This document shows, piece after piece, positions 36,732 through 45,759 of a stretch of 64,000 bases of DNA (the stretch's first letter is position 1; each line of letters opens with the position of its first letter). The notes beneath the pieces are model-generated. The model made no database searches. It saw only the letters and a program-made list of their open reading frames with translations, and had not been told where the DNA came from. A program made the position numbers and the translations under genes. Origin of the DNA: Tunturiibacter empetritectus (lineage in GTDB: Bacteria > Acidobacteriota > Terriglobia > Terriglobales > Acidobacteriaceae); assembly GCF_014201375.1 (NCBI RefSeq), contig NZ_JACHDZ010000003.1, positions 620,001 through 684,000 on the forward strand, given 5' to 3'.

Positions 36732-39700
36732 GGGCCAGTTGTATTAAGCGCGGATTGTTGACGATTGAACTCACTGAGCCGAAGGAGTCTGAGACTTGGC
36801 CCGCAGCCGGTGAGTTGAAGTTGATGTCGGCGATTGGCGATCCGTATTGCGGATGATTGAACAGGTTGAAGAACTCAGCGCGGAAGTTCAAGCCCATCTC
36901 ACGGGGCAGGCGAAATTGCTTGATGAGTGAGAAGTCAGAGTTGACGAAATCGGGTCCCGCGACGGGGACACGATTGGCATTGCCGAGTTTGCCTGCAGCC
37001 GGTGGAGCAAAGCATTTAGGGTTGATCCAGTTGTACGTGCTGTGATTTGCTGTGTGCGTATTGCAACCGGGAATCTGGTCGGGCCGGTTGAAGTTGAAGC
37101 TGTTGCCGCCTTCATTGAAGGTAGTGCCCGACTGGTTACTGCTGTCGATCAGTGGAACCGGGAACCCGGAGGAGATCCTTTCAATCAGCGTAACCTGCCA
37201 GTTGCCTAGAAGACTGTCGGTCACAGGGCCCCAAGTGTTTCCGAACGCTTTGCCTTTGCCGAAGGGCAGATCATAGATGATGCTTGCGGTGAAGCTGTGA
37301 TTCAGGTTGATCTGCGACAGTCCCCAGTCGAGGTTTTCCCAGTTGGGCAGCGGAAAATACGGGGCGCTCAACAACGAGCCAAGGCCGTCGCTTAGACCAT
37401 TGTCGTAGGTGCGCGAGTAGGTGTAAGCGATCAGCGCGTAAAGACCATGCTTGGGCGTCTTGGTCTCTGCTTTAATCTGCAGCGAGTTGTAGTGGGTTTT
37501 GCCCACATCACCAAAGAGAATGATCGAGTTAAAGTTCTTGGTGGGGTAGGGATAGATGTAGGGTGCGCCACCGGGCAGGCAGCCGATCGTATAGGTAGAG
37601 TCGACTCCGCAAGCAGAGGGGCTGTTGACGTTGATGGCATTGCCGCTTACCAGTATGTGGCCGGCGACCGCGCCGGCATAGCCGGCGGTGAGCAGAACAT
37701 CGCCCGGTAGCTGGCGTTCCACGTTGACGTTATATTGATGAACCCTGCCGGGCTGGAAGTTGGGTGGCTGGTAGTAGAACGTACCCTGGAAGTTGTCCAC
37801 AGTCCCCGGTGTGGGTGGAATGGGAAAGCCGGTGGAGAGGTAGAAGGTTCCCGAAGGTTTCTGGCCGTTGAGGGCGCAGAATGAAGTTGCAAAGGCGCAT
37901 CCCGCGTCGGCGAATTGATCGGTCTCGCCGAGGTTGGGTGGATTTTGCCACAGGCCCTGCGCGCCCTGGCTCCAGACGGAGTCGTGATAGATGCCGAAGC
38001 CGCCGCGGAGCACTGTCTTGTCGCTGCCGAGAACCTTCCAGGCGAAGCCCAGACGGGGTTCGTACGCGCCCCCGAACCTGTTGATGCCCGCTGATCGGCT
38101 CACTCCGTTCTGGCCGGCGATCTGAAGCTCTCGGGTCGAGGGGATGTAGTTCGCCATCCGGTTATGGACCTCGGTGATCGGACTTGTGACGGCCCACGCC
38201 AAGCCCAGATTGAGGGTCAGCGACGGGATGATCCGCCAGTCATCCTCGACGAAGGGCCTTACGATCTTCCAGCGGCGGCCGGTGACTGCGCCATTGAATG
38301 TCTGGTCGTGGATGGCGCCTCCGCTGATCCCCATGAGCAGGTCGGCCAGGGGATTACCTTGGGCTACACCCGCCCCGCTGAAGTTTCCGGTGGCACCCGG
38401 GAGCAAGAAGCCGGATCCAAAGGCTTCTGTGCCCACATTCATCTGATTGGCACGGAGATCGATGCCGACGTGAATATCGTGTTTGCCGCGGATGAGGTCG
38501 AGATCGTCTTTGAAGGAGTAGATATTGGTTCCACCCTGGAAGGGAGAGTAGCCGCGATCACCGATTGCCCAATATCCGCTGGTGGGCAGGACGGAGACCA
38601 CACCTTGACTGTAGGAGCCTCCGGCAATAGGGGTACCGGTGGCTGAGCAGCCGGTATTGGCATTGGGAATGCCCAGGAGAGCCGATCCGCAGGTGAAGTT
38701 ACCCTGTGAGTCAATGTAGTTGAAGATGCGGTCGTAGCCGAAGGTTGCCTGGTTGAGTGTGGTGGCCGCGAAGACGTGGCTCCAGCCCACGCCGGCATTG
38801 CGTGCGTGATTGATGAGGTTTTCATTGCTGCCGAAGGCATTGGCTTCGGCTAGGTCGGGCGCGCCGCCGGGCGCAAAAGAGAACGCCTGGTCGTAGCTGA
38901 AGCGGCCGAACAGGTTGTCGTTGGCCGTGAGCGTCTCGTCCAGTCGAATATCGAATTTGGTTTCGTTCAGGATGCGGACTGGCTCGTTGAGATAGTTATA
39001 GCCATTACCGGATGCATTGGGCGTAGGGTAGATATTGAGCAACCCCTGTCCGGCGCTGTTAATCAGGTTTGAAGGAATCTTGTTGCAGTTCTGTCCCGGT
39101 GCCTGGCTGCCGTCGGCGTTCGCGGGTATCGCATTGCCGGAGGCGTCGCACTGGAAGGCAGGGTTTGATGATCCGTACACATTAGGGTTGGCGATGGCGA
39201 GACCTGTTTTGGGAGTACCGAAGGGGTCGGCCGAAAAGTCGCCTTTGCGCATGGCCAGGGAAGGAACCAGCCCGGTAAAGGTGATTCCCTGACGCTGATA
39301 CTTCTGCTCGCCATCCACGAAGAAGAACGTTTTGTTGTGGAGGATGGGCCCCCCAATAGAGCCGCCAAACTGGTTCAGATTGAACTTTGGGGTTGTCGTG
39401 GAAAAGGGGCCTTTCGCGTCGAAGGCGGTGTTGCGGACGAACTCGAAGAGAGATCCGTGGAAGTTATTTGTACCCGACTTGGTTGTGACCAGCACGGTGG
39501 GGCCGGCGCGGGAGCCGTATTCCGCGGAATAGCTATAGGTGAGCACCTTGAATTCCGCGATATCGTCGATGGAAGAAAAGACGCCAATTCCGCCTGCCGT
39601 CAGTTCGTTATTGTCGACTCCATCGAGGAGCCAATCGGTACTGTTGGGCCGGGAGCCCCCGACAGACAGGGAGAAGGAACCGCGCGCGGCCACCTCGCTG

Positions 39701-40293
39701 TCGGTGCCGGAGGTGAAAAAGCTGTTGGGGTTGGTCTCTGCTGTAGCGCCTGCGGTGAGCGTGGCGAGTTGAACGAAGTCGCGACCGTTTAAGGGAAGCT
39801 GCGACACCTGCTGCGAGGTGATGACCTGGCCGAGGGAAGGGTTATTGGTCTCGGCAGTGACGGCGTCACCGGAGACTACCACTGTAGTGACTACTGTCGC
39901 AGGTGCGATGGAAAAATCGAGCTCACGAGCTTCATCAATCTGGAGACGCAGATCTTTGGACTCGGCGCTTTGAAAGCCCTGCATGTCGACGCGCACGGTG
40001 TAGTTCGCCGGTGGGAGTAACGGAATCAGATAGTGTCCGGCACTGTCGGTCTTGCTGTCTCGAGTGAGGCCGGTTGCCTGAGAGGTAGCTTTGACGGTAG
40101 CTCCAGGGATAGCCGATCCGGATTTATCGAGGACATTGCCGGAGAAACTTCCAACGGCCTGGCCATGGAGGGCAGGCGGGATCAGAAGTGCGAGGACACA
40201 GACAACCAGGAGAAGAAGTATCTTGTGGGATTTTGTATCGGCTGGGCCTGCAACCGATTTCGGACACGTCGTACCAACCATCGTGCGTCTCAT
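36715..40293 (-). CDS. TonB-dependent receptor, Oar-like with carboxypeptidase-regulatory domain
   Basis: A 1192-residue outer-membrane protein. ATG 40293 has AAAGGG upstream. A signal peptide (KILLLLVVCVLALLIPPALH then GQA) is followed by a CarboxypepD_reg-like beta-sandwich (about 48-130; GNVLDKSGSAIPGATVKATS). A plug-type region contains SQQVSQLPLNGRDFVQLATL and VDNNELTAGG, then a long barrel ending in the aromatic C-terminus LIQLALKLNF. This Oar-like layout is the abundant acidobacterial TonB receptor type, often linked to uptake of plant polysaccharide fragments. The substrate is unknown. It is divergently oriented to an MFS exporter, with a heptanucleotide repeat in the shared promoter region. 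Confidence 0.92.
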   Translation of the reverse strand: MRRTMVGTTCPKSVAGPADTKSHKILLLLVVCVLALLIPPALHGQAVGSFSGNVLDKSGSAIPGATVKATSQATGLTRDSKTDSAGHYLIPLLPPANYTVRVDMQGFQSAESKDLRLQIDEARELDFSIAPATVVTTVVVSGDAVTAETNNPSLGQVITSQQVSQLPLNGRDFVQLATLTAGATAETNPNSFFTSGTDSEVAARGSFSLSVGGSRPNSTDWLLDGVDNNELTAGGIGVFSSIDDIAEFKVLTYSYSAEYGSRAGPTVLVTTKSGTNNFHGSLFEFVRNTAFDAKGPFSTTTPKFNLNQFGGSIGGPILHNKTFFFVDGEQKYQRQGITFTGLVPSLAMRKGDFSADPFGTPKTGLAIANPNVYGSSNPAFQCDASGNAIPANADGSQAPGQNCNKIPSNLINSAGQGLLNIYPTPNASGNGYNYLNEPVRILNETKFDIRLDETLTANDNLFGRFSYDQAFSFAPGGAPDLAEANAFGSNENLINHARNAGVGWSHVFAATTLNQATFGYDRIFNYIDSQGNFTCGSALLGIPNANTGCSATGTPIAGGSYSQGVVSVLPTSGYWAIGDRGYSPFQGGTNIYSFKDDLDLIRGKHDIHVGIDLRANQMNVGTEAFGSGFLLPGATGNFSGAGVAQGNPLADLLMGISGGAIHDQTFNGAVTGRRWKIVRPFVEDDWRIIPSLTLNLGLAWAVTSPITEVHNRMANYIPSTRELQIAGQNGVSRSAGINRFGGAYEPRLGFAWKVLGSDKTVLRGGFGIYHDSVWSQGAQGLWQNPPNLGETDQFADAGCAFATSFCALNGQKPSGTFYLSTGFPIPPTPGTVDNFQGTFYYQPPNFQPGRVHQYNVNVERQLPGDVLLTAGYAGAVAGHILVSGNAINVNSPSACGVDSTYTIGCLPGGAPYIYPYPTKNFNSIILFGDVGKTHYNSLQIKAETKTPKHGLYALIAYTYSRTYDNGLSDGLGSLLSAPYFPLPNWENLDWGLSQINLNHSFTASIIYDLPFGKGKAFGNTWGPVTDSLLGNWQVTLIERISSGFPVPLIDSSNQSGTTFNEGGNSFNFNRPDQIPGCNTHTANHSTYNWINPKCFAPPAAGKLGNANRVPVAGPDFVNSDFSLIKQFRLPREMGLNFRAEFFNLFNHPQYGSPIADINFNSPAAGQVSDSFGSVSSIVNNPRLIQLALKLNF

Positions 40294-40510
40294 AATTAAA
40301 CCCTTTCGACAACCTAGGGTGGTTCTTGTATCGACCGCGCTGCGCTGGATTAGATTAATAGACTGTAAGAATTGGTTGGTCGAAAGTCAACGTAAGTTTT
40401 GCCGATTCACAGATTTCGCGGTTTTCAGGGAACTTCTACCGTAACGAGCTCGCTGAATTGGCCGGTTGGGCCGAACTGCGGACCAGCTGCTTGAAACTCT
40501 TGTCTTCATG

Positions 40511-40552
40511 TTTTCTGTTTTCTGTTTTCTATCTTCTGTCTTCTGTCTTCGC
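40511..40552. repeat. Heptanucleotide tandem repeat in divergent promoter region
   Basis: Six 7-bp units: TTTTCTG twice, TTTTCTA, TCTTCTG twice, TCTTCGC. The repeat lies 48 bases before the MFS start and about 220 bases before the TonB receptor start. Copy-number change here would alter promoter spacing. Functional effect is speculative. Confidence 0.7.
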
Positions 40553-40600
40553 ATGCGAATGCGTTTACGAAGGACGTTGAGACCGTAAACTAACGTAGCG

Positions 40601-42295
40601 ATGCCACTCGAATCTCCCAACACCGCTGCAGAACCTCCGATGGTAGACAAGTCCGGCGGCTTCGCTCCCCTGAAGATTCCTCTGTTTCGAGATCGCTGGA
40701 TTGCGAGCACGATCTCTTCGGTGGGGACGTGGATGCAGGACACTGCGGGCACTTGGCTGATGACCTCGCTGACCACCTCGCCTCTACTGATTGCGCTGAT
40801 GCAGACCGCGGCCAGCCTGCCGGTGCTGCTGCTGGGGCTACTGGCTGGGGCTACTGCGGACATCTTCGACAGGCGCAAGCTGCTGATCTTCTGGCAGGCG
40901 TGGATGCTGGCTTCGGTCGGCGTACTGGCTGTGCTCACCTTCGTTGGTTATATCTCGCCGTGGGCCCTGCTTGCGTTTACGTTTCTGCTGAACATCGGGT
41001 CGGCGATGAACAACCCGGCGTGGCAGGCGATTGTGCCGGAACTGGTGCCTCGCGAACTGATACCGGATACGGTGTCGCTGAATGCTGCGAGTAATAACCT
41101 GGCGCGTGCGGTGGGCCCGGCGCTTGGTGGATTGATGGTTGCGGGTTTTCAGCGGGTCTACACCGGCGCAGGATCTGTGTTTGCGCTGAATGCAGTGTCG
41201 TTTGCAGGCGTGATCTGGGTGCTGGTGAACTGGAAGAGGATTCCGCTGTTCAAGTCGGCGCTGCCGTCGGAGCGCATCGCGGGTTCGATTCGCTCGGGGC
41301 TGCGGTATGTGCGATACGCTCCGGATCTGCAGTCGTCGCTGGTACGCGCGTTCATTTATACGTTCTTCATCTCGGCGATCTGGTCGCTGCTGGCAGTCGT
41401 CGCAAAGCGTGATTTGAAGCAGGGTCCGCTGGGCTACGGAATTCTGAACGGGTCGCTTGGGTTGGGCGCGGTGATCGCGGCTACTACGCTCCATCGCATT
41501 CGTCAGCGATTTTCCGCGGACCAGATTCTGGCGGCATCGACGCTGTACAACGTGGTGGTGCTGCTGGTGCTGGCGTTTGTGCGCAGCCCGTCGATACTGA
41601 TCGCGACGCTGATCCTGTCGGGCGCGGCGTGGACGAGCACGATGTCGACGATCAACGTCTCGGTGCAGCTTGCGGTGCCGGCGTGGGTGCAGGCTCGCGC
41701 GCTGGGGACTTACATGACGACGTTTCAGGGGGGCATGGCGTTTGGTGCGATTCTGTGGGGATACATCGCGGAACATACTTCGACGACGATCGCGCTGACT
41801 ACTGCGGCGTGCGGTTTGTTGATCACCTTTCCGTTCGCGCGACGGTTTCATATCCTGCAGGGTCCGCTACCCGACCATACGCCGTATCAGTGGAAGCATC
41901 CGGCACCGCAGCTTGCGCTGGATACGGAGCCTACCGACGGGCCGGTGCGCATCTCGGTTGAATATTGCGTGCCGATCGAAAATTATGCGGAGTTCACCTC
42001 TGCGATTCACCAGCTTCGAGGCGTGCGTCTGCGTGATGGTGCGATACGCTGGGGCATCTACCGCGACGCCATCGATCCAACACATTTGAACGAGACCTTC
42101 GTGATGGAGTCGTGGCTGGATTACCTGCGTTCGCGCGAACGCATTACTGCGGCTGATGAGGCGATTCGCGCTCGCGTGCGTGCGTTACATCAGCATGAAG
42201 ATCCGCCGAAGACAACGTACCAGATCTATGCGCGCGAGGTTGCGAATCCGATACCGTCCGGCTCTCCTGCGAGCGCTGTTGAAACGAAGCCGTAA
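40601..42295 (+). CDS. MFS-type exporter with C-terminal monooxygenase-like domain
   Basis: A 564-residue protein. Eleven to twelve transmembrane segments (about 40-430) follow a short N-terminus, starting DRWIASTISSVGTWMQDTAG. The motif GLLAGATADIFDRRKLLIFW is the MFS loop 2-3 signature. This is the MFS_3 (EntS-like) group. From about 440 on, a soluble domain contains VRISVEYCVPIENYAEFTSA and LRDGAIRWGIYRDAIDP, reminiscent of ABM-type small ferredoxin-like folds, as known in part of this family. Export substrate unknown. Start at ATG 40601; ATG 40640 is an alternative. Confidence 0.87.
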   Translation: MPLESPNTAAEPPMVDKSGGFAPLKIPLFRDRWIASTISSVGTWMQDTAGTWLMTSLTTSPLLIALMQTAASLPVLLLGLLAGATADIFDRRKLLIFWQAWMLASVGVLAVLTFVGYISPWALLAFTFLLNIGSAMNNPAWQAIVPELVPRELIPDTVSLNAASNNLARAVGPALGGLMVAGFQRVYTGAGSVFALNAVSFAGVIWVLVNWKRIPLFKSALPSERIAGSIRSGLRYVRYAPDLQSSLVRAFIYTFFISAIWSLLAVVAKRDLKQGPLGYGILNGSLGLGAVIAATTLHRIRQRFSADQILAASTLYNVVVLLVLAFVRSPSILIATLILSGAAWTSTMSTINVSVQLAVPAWVQARALGTYMTTFQGGMAFGAILWGYIAEHTSTTIALTTAACGLLITFPFARRFHILQGPLPDHTPYQWKHPAPQLALDTEPTDGPVRISVEYCVPIENYAEFTSAIHQLRGVRLRDGAIRWGIYRDAIDPTHLNETFVMESWLDYLRSRERITAADEAIRARVRALHQHEDPPKTTYQIYAREVANPIPSGSPASAVETKP

Positions 42296-42443
42296 TACTG
42301 GACCGAAGAGTTTTCTTTCGTTCCTGCAGATTTTTGCGGTTCTTTGCGAGAGGTAAGACGGAGTCAAGAAGCGGCCAGTCTGCAAATCTCTGAAAATAAT
42401 GGCGCGGTGAGTTGCCAGGTTTCCGGGAGGGCCGAAAAAGTGT

Positions 42444-42460
42444 TTGGCCGTCGGCGTGCT
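42444..42460 (+). promoter_or_regulatory. Possible sigma-54-type promoter before PEP-CTERM gene
   Basis: TTGGCC, then GG-N10-GC spacing to GTGCT (GG at 42446-42447, GC at 42458-42459), about 50 bases before the ATG. The -24 part fits better than the -12 part. PEP-CTERM genes are known to be driven by RpoN with the PrsR activator in some bacteria, which is the reason for noting it. Confidence 0.3.
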
Positions 42461-42508
42461 GCTTACCCGGGCAGGCCCCTTTACTGAAAACTTTCCCGAG
42501 GTCTCGCC

Positions 42509-42880
42509 ATGAGGTTAACGCTACGTGTGTTTTGCGCTACATCCTCGTTGGTCGTTGCGTTATTTTTTGCCAAATTCGCTTCTGCCGACACCATCCCTAA
42601 CCCGTTTCTTGCATCGACAATGCCGCAGATGGGCAGCGGCTCGATAATGACTTACCCCGTCCCAAACGGCTCGGCGACCCATAACGCTGCCAATGGATCC
42701 CCTGAGGCGGAAGACTCTTTCCTTCCGCTCTCTGAGGAAGACTACGATGACGCAGTTGTCTTCAAGGCTGCTGCTCCTGCGGCACCGGAGACGCGCAACT
42801 TTGTCTTGCTGGGGAGCGGACTGCTGACCGCTGCGGGCTTTATTCGCCGCAGAAAGGTCGCGGTACAGATCGCTGAGTAA
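42509..42880 (+). CDS. Short PEP-CTERM-like secreted protein (PET variant)
   Basis: A 123-residue protein. A signal peptide (VFCATSSLVVALFFAKFASA) is followed by only about 65 residues of low-complexity, Ser/Pro/Asn-rich sequence with an acidic patch (LSEEDYDDAV). The C-terminal sorting region reads APETRNFVLLGSGLLTAAGF then IRRRK: the helix and basic tail are standard but the motif is P-E-T, not P-E-P. It may be a divergent exosortase substrate. RBS near CCCGAGG. No known domain in the mature part. Confidence 0.75.
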   Translation: MRLTLRVFCATSSLVVALFFAKFASADTIPNPFLASTMPQMGSGSIMTYPVPNGSATHNAANGSPEAEDSFLPLSEEDYDDAVVFKAAAPAAPETRNFVLLGSGLLTAAGFIRRRKVAVQIAE

Positions 42881-42899
42881 ACTGTTGCGATGAATGACG

Positions 42900-42939
42900 A
42901 CGGGCACAGCCAAAACCAAGGCTGTGCCCGTGAATTTTT
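42900..42939. terminator. Terminator between PEP-CTERM gene and sucA
   Basis: A perfect 12-bp stem ACGGGCACAGCC/GGCTGTGCCCGT with an 8-nt loop, then GAA and five T on the plus strand. It lies between convergent genes and may serve both. Confidence 0.85.
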
Positions 42940-42949
42940 CAGAGTTGGG

Positions 42950-45436
42950 TTAGACTGCGGATCCGAGTGCCAGATCGATCAGGGTTTTTTCTTCGATCTC
43001 GTGAGCCTTGGCCGAGCCGGTTGCCGGTGTTGCGCTGGCACTGCGCTTGACGCTGAGCACTGCGCGGTCGCCGGCCATGCGGCGTAGCAGAGGCATGACG
43101 TAGGAGAAGGCTCCCATGTTGGCGGGCTCTTCCTGGACCCAGATGATCTCTTGTGCGTCTGGGTGCTGGTCGAGGGCGGCCTGCAACTCTTGCTCTGGCC
43201 AGGGGTACATCTGTTCGAGGAAGATGATGCCAACGCTGAAGTCCTTGCGCTTCGCGCGCTCGACGCGGAGGTTGTGGCCGATTTTTCCGCTACAGACGAG
43301 AAGGCGGCGTGGATTTTTTACGTCGTTGTCGGGGAGGACGTTCTGGAAGTGCTCGATGGCGAAGTCGGCCAGGGTTGAGGAGGCATCGGGATGGCGAAGC
43401 ATGCTCTTGGGGGTGAAGAGGACGAGCGGCTTGCGCCATGGACTGAGAGCCTGACGGCGCAGGAGATGGAAGTACTGCGCTGCGTTCGAGGGCTGGCAGA
43501 TCTGGATGTTGTCGTTGGCGGCGAGCTGCAGGTAACGCTCGATGCGCGCGCTGGAGTGCTCGGGGCCCTGGCCTTCGTAGCCGTGCGGGAGAAGCATGAC
43601 GAGGCCGGAGAGGAGGCCCCACTTGGCTTCGCTGGCGGCGATGAACTGATCCATGATGATCTGCGCACCGTTGGCGAAGTCGCCGAACTGCGCCTCCCAC
43701 AGGACGAGAGCTTCGGGAAAGTCGCGGGAGAAGCCGTACTCGAAGCCGAGGACTGCGGCTTCAGAGAGGAGCGAGTTGTAGACCTCGAACTTTCCTTGCT
43801 TGTCGCTGAGGTGAGCGAGGGGCGTGTAGCGGACTTCGGTTTCAGTATCGACCATGACGGCGTGGCGCTGGTTGAAGGTTCCGCGCTGCGAGTCCTGTCC
43901 GCTGAGACGCACGGGAACGCCAGCCTCGAGGACTGAGGCGAAGGCTACGAGCTCAGCCATGCCGTAGTCGAAGAGGCGTGTGCCTGCGCCCATCTCCTGG
44001 CGCTGCTCGAAGAGCTTTTTCACCTTGGGATGGATGTGGAACTCTTTGGGGTAGGAGGTCAGCGAGGTGACGAGTTGATTGATGCGCTCTGCTGGCAGCC
44101 CGGTGGGTACGTTGTACTCGGGCTCGCATTCGCCGCCTTTGTAGGGGTCCCAGTAGGCGGGCAGCTGAGCCAGGTGCGGCTTGTGATCAGCCTGGCTCGC
44201 GGCCTTCTGATCGTCGAGGAGCTCTTGCTGGATCTGCTGGACCTCGGCTGTGGGGTCGACGCCGATCTGTTTTGCATAGAGCTGGTAGAGCGCGGGGCGA
44301 TCCTTGATGATGGCGTAGCGGCGGGGCTGGGTGACGGTGGGATCGTCGACTTCGCTGTGCCCGTGTTTGCGATAGCCTACGAGATCGACGACGATGTCGG
44401 AGTGGAAGCGATTGCGGTACTCTGCGGCGATTGCAGCGACTCGCACGACGGCGTCTGGATCTTCGGCGTTGACGTGGAAGATCGGAATGGGAAGGCGCTT
44501 TGCGATGTCGGTGGCGAATCGTGAGGAGTTCGACTCTTCGGGGACTGCGGTGAAGCCGAGGAGGTTGTTGACGATGACGTGGATAGTGCCGCCTACGTTG
44601 TAGCCATGCAGGGTGGCCATGTTCAAGGTCTCGGCGAGGATGCCTTGACCTGCGAAGGCTGCGTCGCCGTGGATGATCAACGGAAGAACGTGGTCGTTGC
44701 CGTCTTTGCCGATGCGCTCCTGCTTGGCGCGGGTGCGTCCGAGGACTACGGGGTCGACGGCTTCGAGGTGGCTTGGGTTCGAGGCGAGATGGAGCGAGAT
44801 GGTTTTTCCGTCGGGGGAGTGGTATTCGCCGGTCGCGCCGACGTGATACTTCACATCTCCACCACCCATGGTGCTGCGCGGATCGACGTCTTCGAATTTG
44901 GTGAATATCTCGGAGGGAGAACGGCCTATGGTGTTGGTCATCACGTTGAGGCGGCCGCGATGGCTCATTGCGATCATGGCCGTGGCGACGCCGGTTCCGG
45001 CGCTGACGGCGAAGACGCGATCAAGGAATGGGATTAGCGCTGTGATCCCCTCGAGGGAGAAACGTTTGGTGCCGAGGTAGCGGGACTGAATGACCTGCTC
45101 GAAGATGTCGGCGCGAATGAGTTGCGTGAGGATGAGTGCTTGATCGGGCTTGGCCGGGAGTTGTTCGATGCGCTCCTGCAGCCACTGCCGCTGTTCGTTG
45201 CTGGGAAGGTGCATGAACTCTGCGGCGATGGTTCCGCAGTAGTAGCTGCGCGCTTCTTTCGCGATATCGCCTTCGGGTGCGGGGGTGGGAAATGGCTCGG
45301 GAGGAAGGTACTGGCCGAGAGGGTCAAGCGATGCCTGGAGGTAGCCCCAGCGGCGGAAGATATCGAAGATTGTCTCTCGTTCGTGTTGTTCAACTGCGGA
45401 TGTTGTTGCAGTCAGTGCCTCTGCCTTCGTGGCCAT
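42950..45436 (-). CDS. sucA: 2-oxoglutarate dehydrogenase E1 component
   Basis: An 828-residue thiamine-diphosphate enzyme. ATG 45436 has GAGGAAGC upstream. Signatures: RFSLEGITALIPFLDRVF, MSHRGRLNVMTNTIGRSPSE, GGGDVKYHVGATGEY, LASNPSHLEAVDPVVLGRTR, IIHGDAAFAGQGILAETLNM, YRKHGHSEVDDPTVTQP and RGTFNQRHAV. It decarboxylates 2-oxoglutarate in the TCA cycle and passes the succinyl group to E2. It is about 100 residues shorter than E. coli SucA, the difference lying in the N-terminus. Neither sucB nor lpd is adjacent, so the complex is encoded at separate sites. Confidence 0.94.
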   Translation of the reverse strand: MATKAEALTATTSAVEQHERETIFDIFRRWGYLQASLDPLGQYLPPEPFPTPAPEGDIAKEARSYYCGTIAAEFMHLPSNEQRQWLQERIEQLPAKPDQALILTQLIRADIFEQVIQSRYLGTKRFSLEGITALIPFLDRVFAVSAGTGVATAMIAMSHRGRLNVMTNTIGRSPSEIFTKFEDVDPRSTMGGGDVKYHVGATGEYHSPDGKTISLHLASNPSHLEAVDPVVLGRTRAKQERIGKDGNDHVLPLIIHGDAAFAGQGILAETLNMATLHGYNVGGTIHVIVNNLLGFTAVPEESNSSRFATDIAKRLPIPIFHVNAEDPDAVVRVAAIAAEYRNRFHSDIVVDLVGYRKHGHSEVDDPTVTQPRRYAIIKDRPALYQLYAKQIGVDPTAEVQQIQQELLDDQKAASQADHKPHLAQLPAYWDPYKGGECEPEYNVPTGLPAERINQLVTSLTSYPKEFHIHPKVKKLFEQRQEMGAGTRLFDYGMAELVAFASVLEAGVPVRLSGQDSQRGTFNQRHAVMVDTETEVRYTPLAHLSDKQGKFEVYNSLLSEAAVLGFEYGFSRDFPEALVLWEAQFGDFANGAQIIMDQFIAASEAKWGLLSGLVMLLPHGYEGQGPEHSSARIERYLQLAANDNIQICQPSNAAQYFHLLRRQALSPWRKPLVLFTPKSMLRHPDASSTLADFAIEHFQNVLPDNDVKNPRRLLVCSGKIGHNLRVERAKRKDFSVGIIFLEQMYPWPEQELQAALDQHPDAQEIIWVQEEPANMGAFSYVMPLLRRMAGDRAVLSVKRSASATPATGSAKAHEIEEKTLIDLALGSAV

Positions 45437-45759
45437 TGCTTCCTCACTTCAGATCTATTCGCGTGATGCGCGTCCTCTTCTATGCTAGACCTTTCGGCGG
45501 TTGGGTGCACGCTCTGGAGGGGCCTGCCAGGGGCTGTGACCATAAAGTTGCACCCCTCTTTTGCCCCTCTTTGAGATCAGCTAGCGAAAAAACAACGGGG
45601 CCAGCCAGCGGTTCTTCTGCTCTGGTGTGTTGGAGGGATTTTCCCTGTCGGTGGAGATGTTGTAAGCCATTTTTTCCCAGCGGGTTAGGGCGGAGTTCCC
45701 GATTATCGGACAAGCCTTGGAGGAGCGGAGTCGCGATGGGCCGCTTATAGTGAGAAGTT
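45437..45759. other. Divergent promoter region of sucA and a secreted protein gene
   Basis: A 323-bp gap between divergent genes. I see no RNA gene or strong palindrome. A purine-rich GGAGGAGCGG lies near 45720. Short frames in this gap look like noise. Confidence 0.4.

Noticed and set aside
40500-40560. CRISPR-like array
   Set aside because: The repeat unit is only 7 bp with no spacers; it is a simple tandem repeat.
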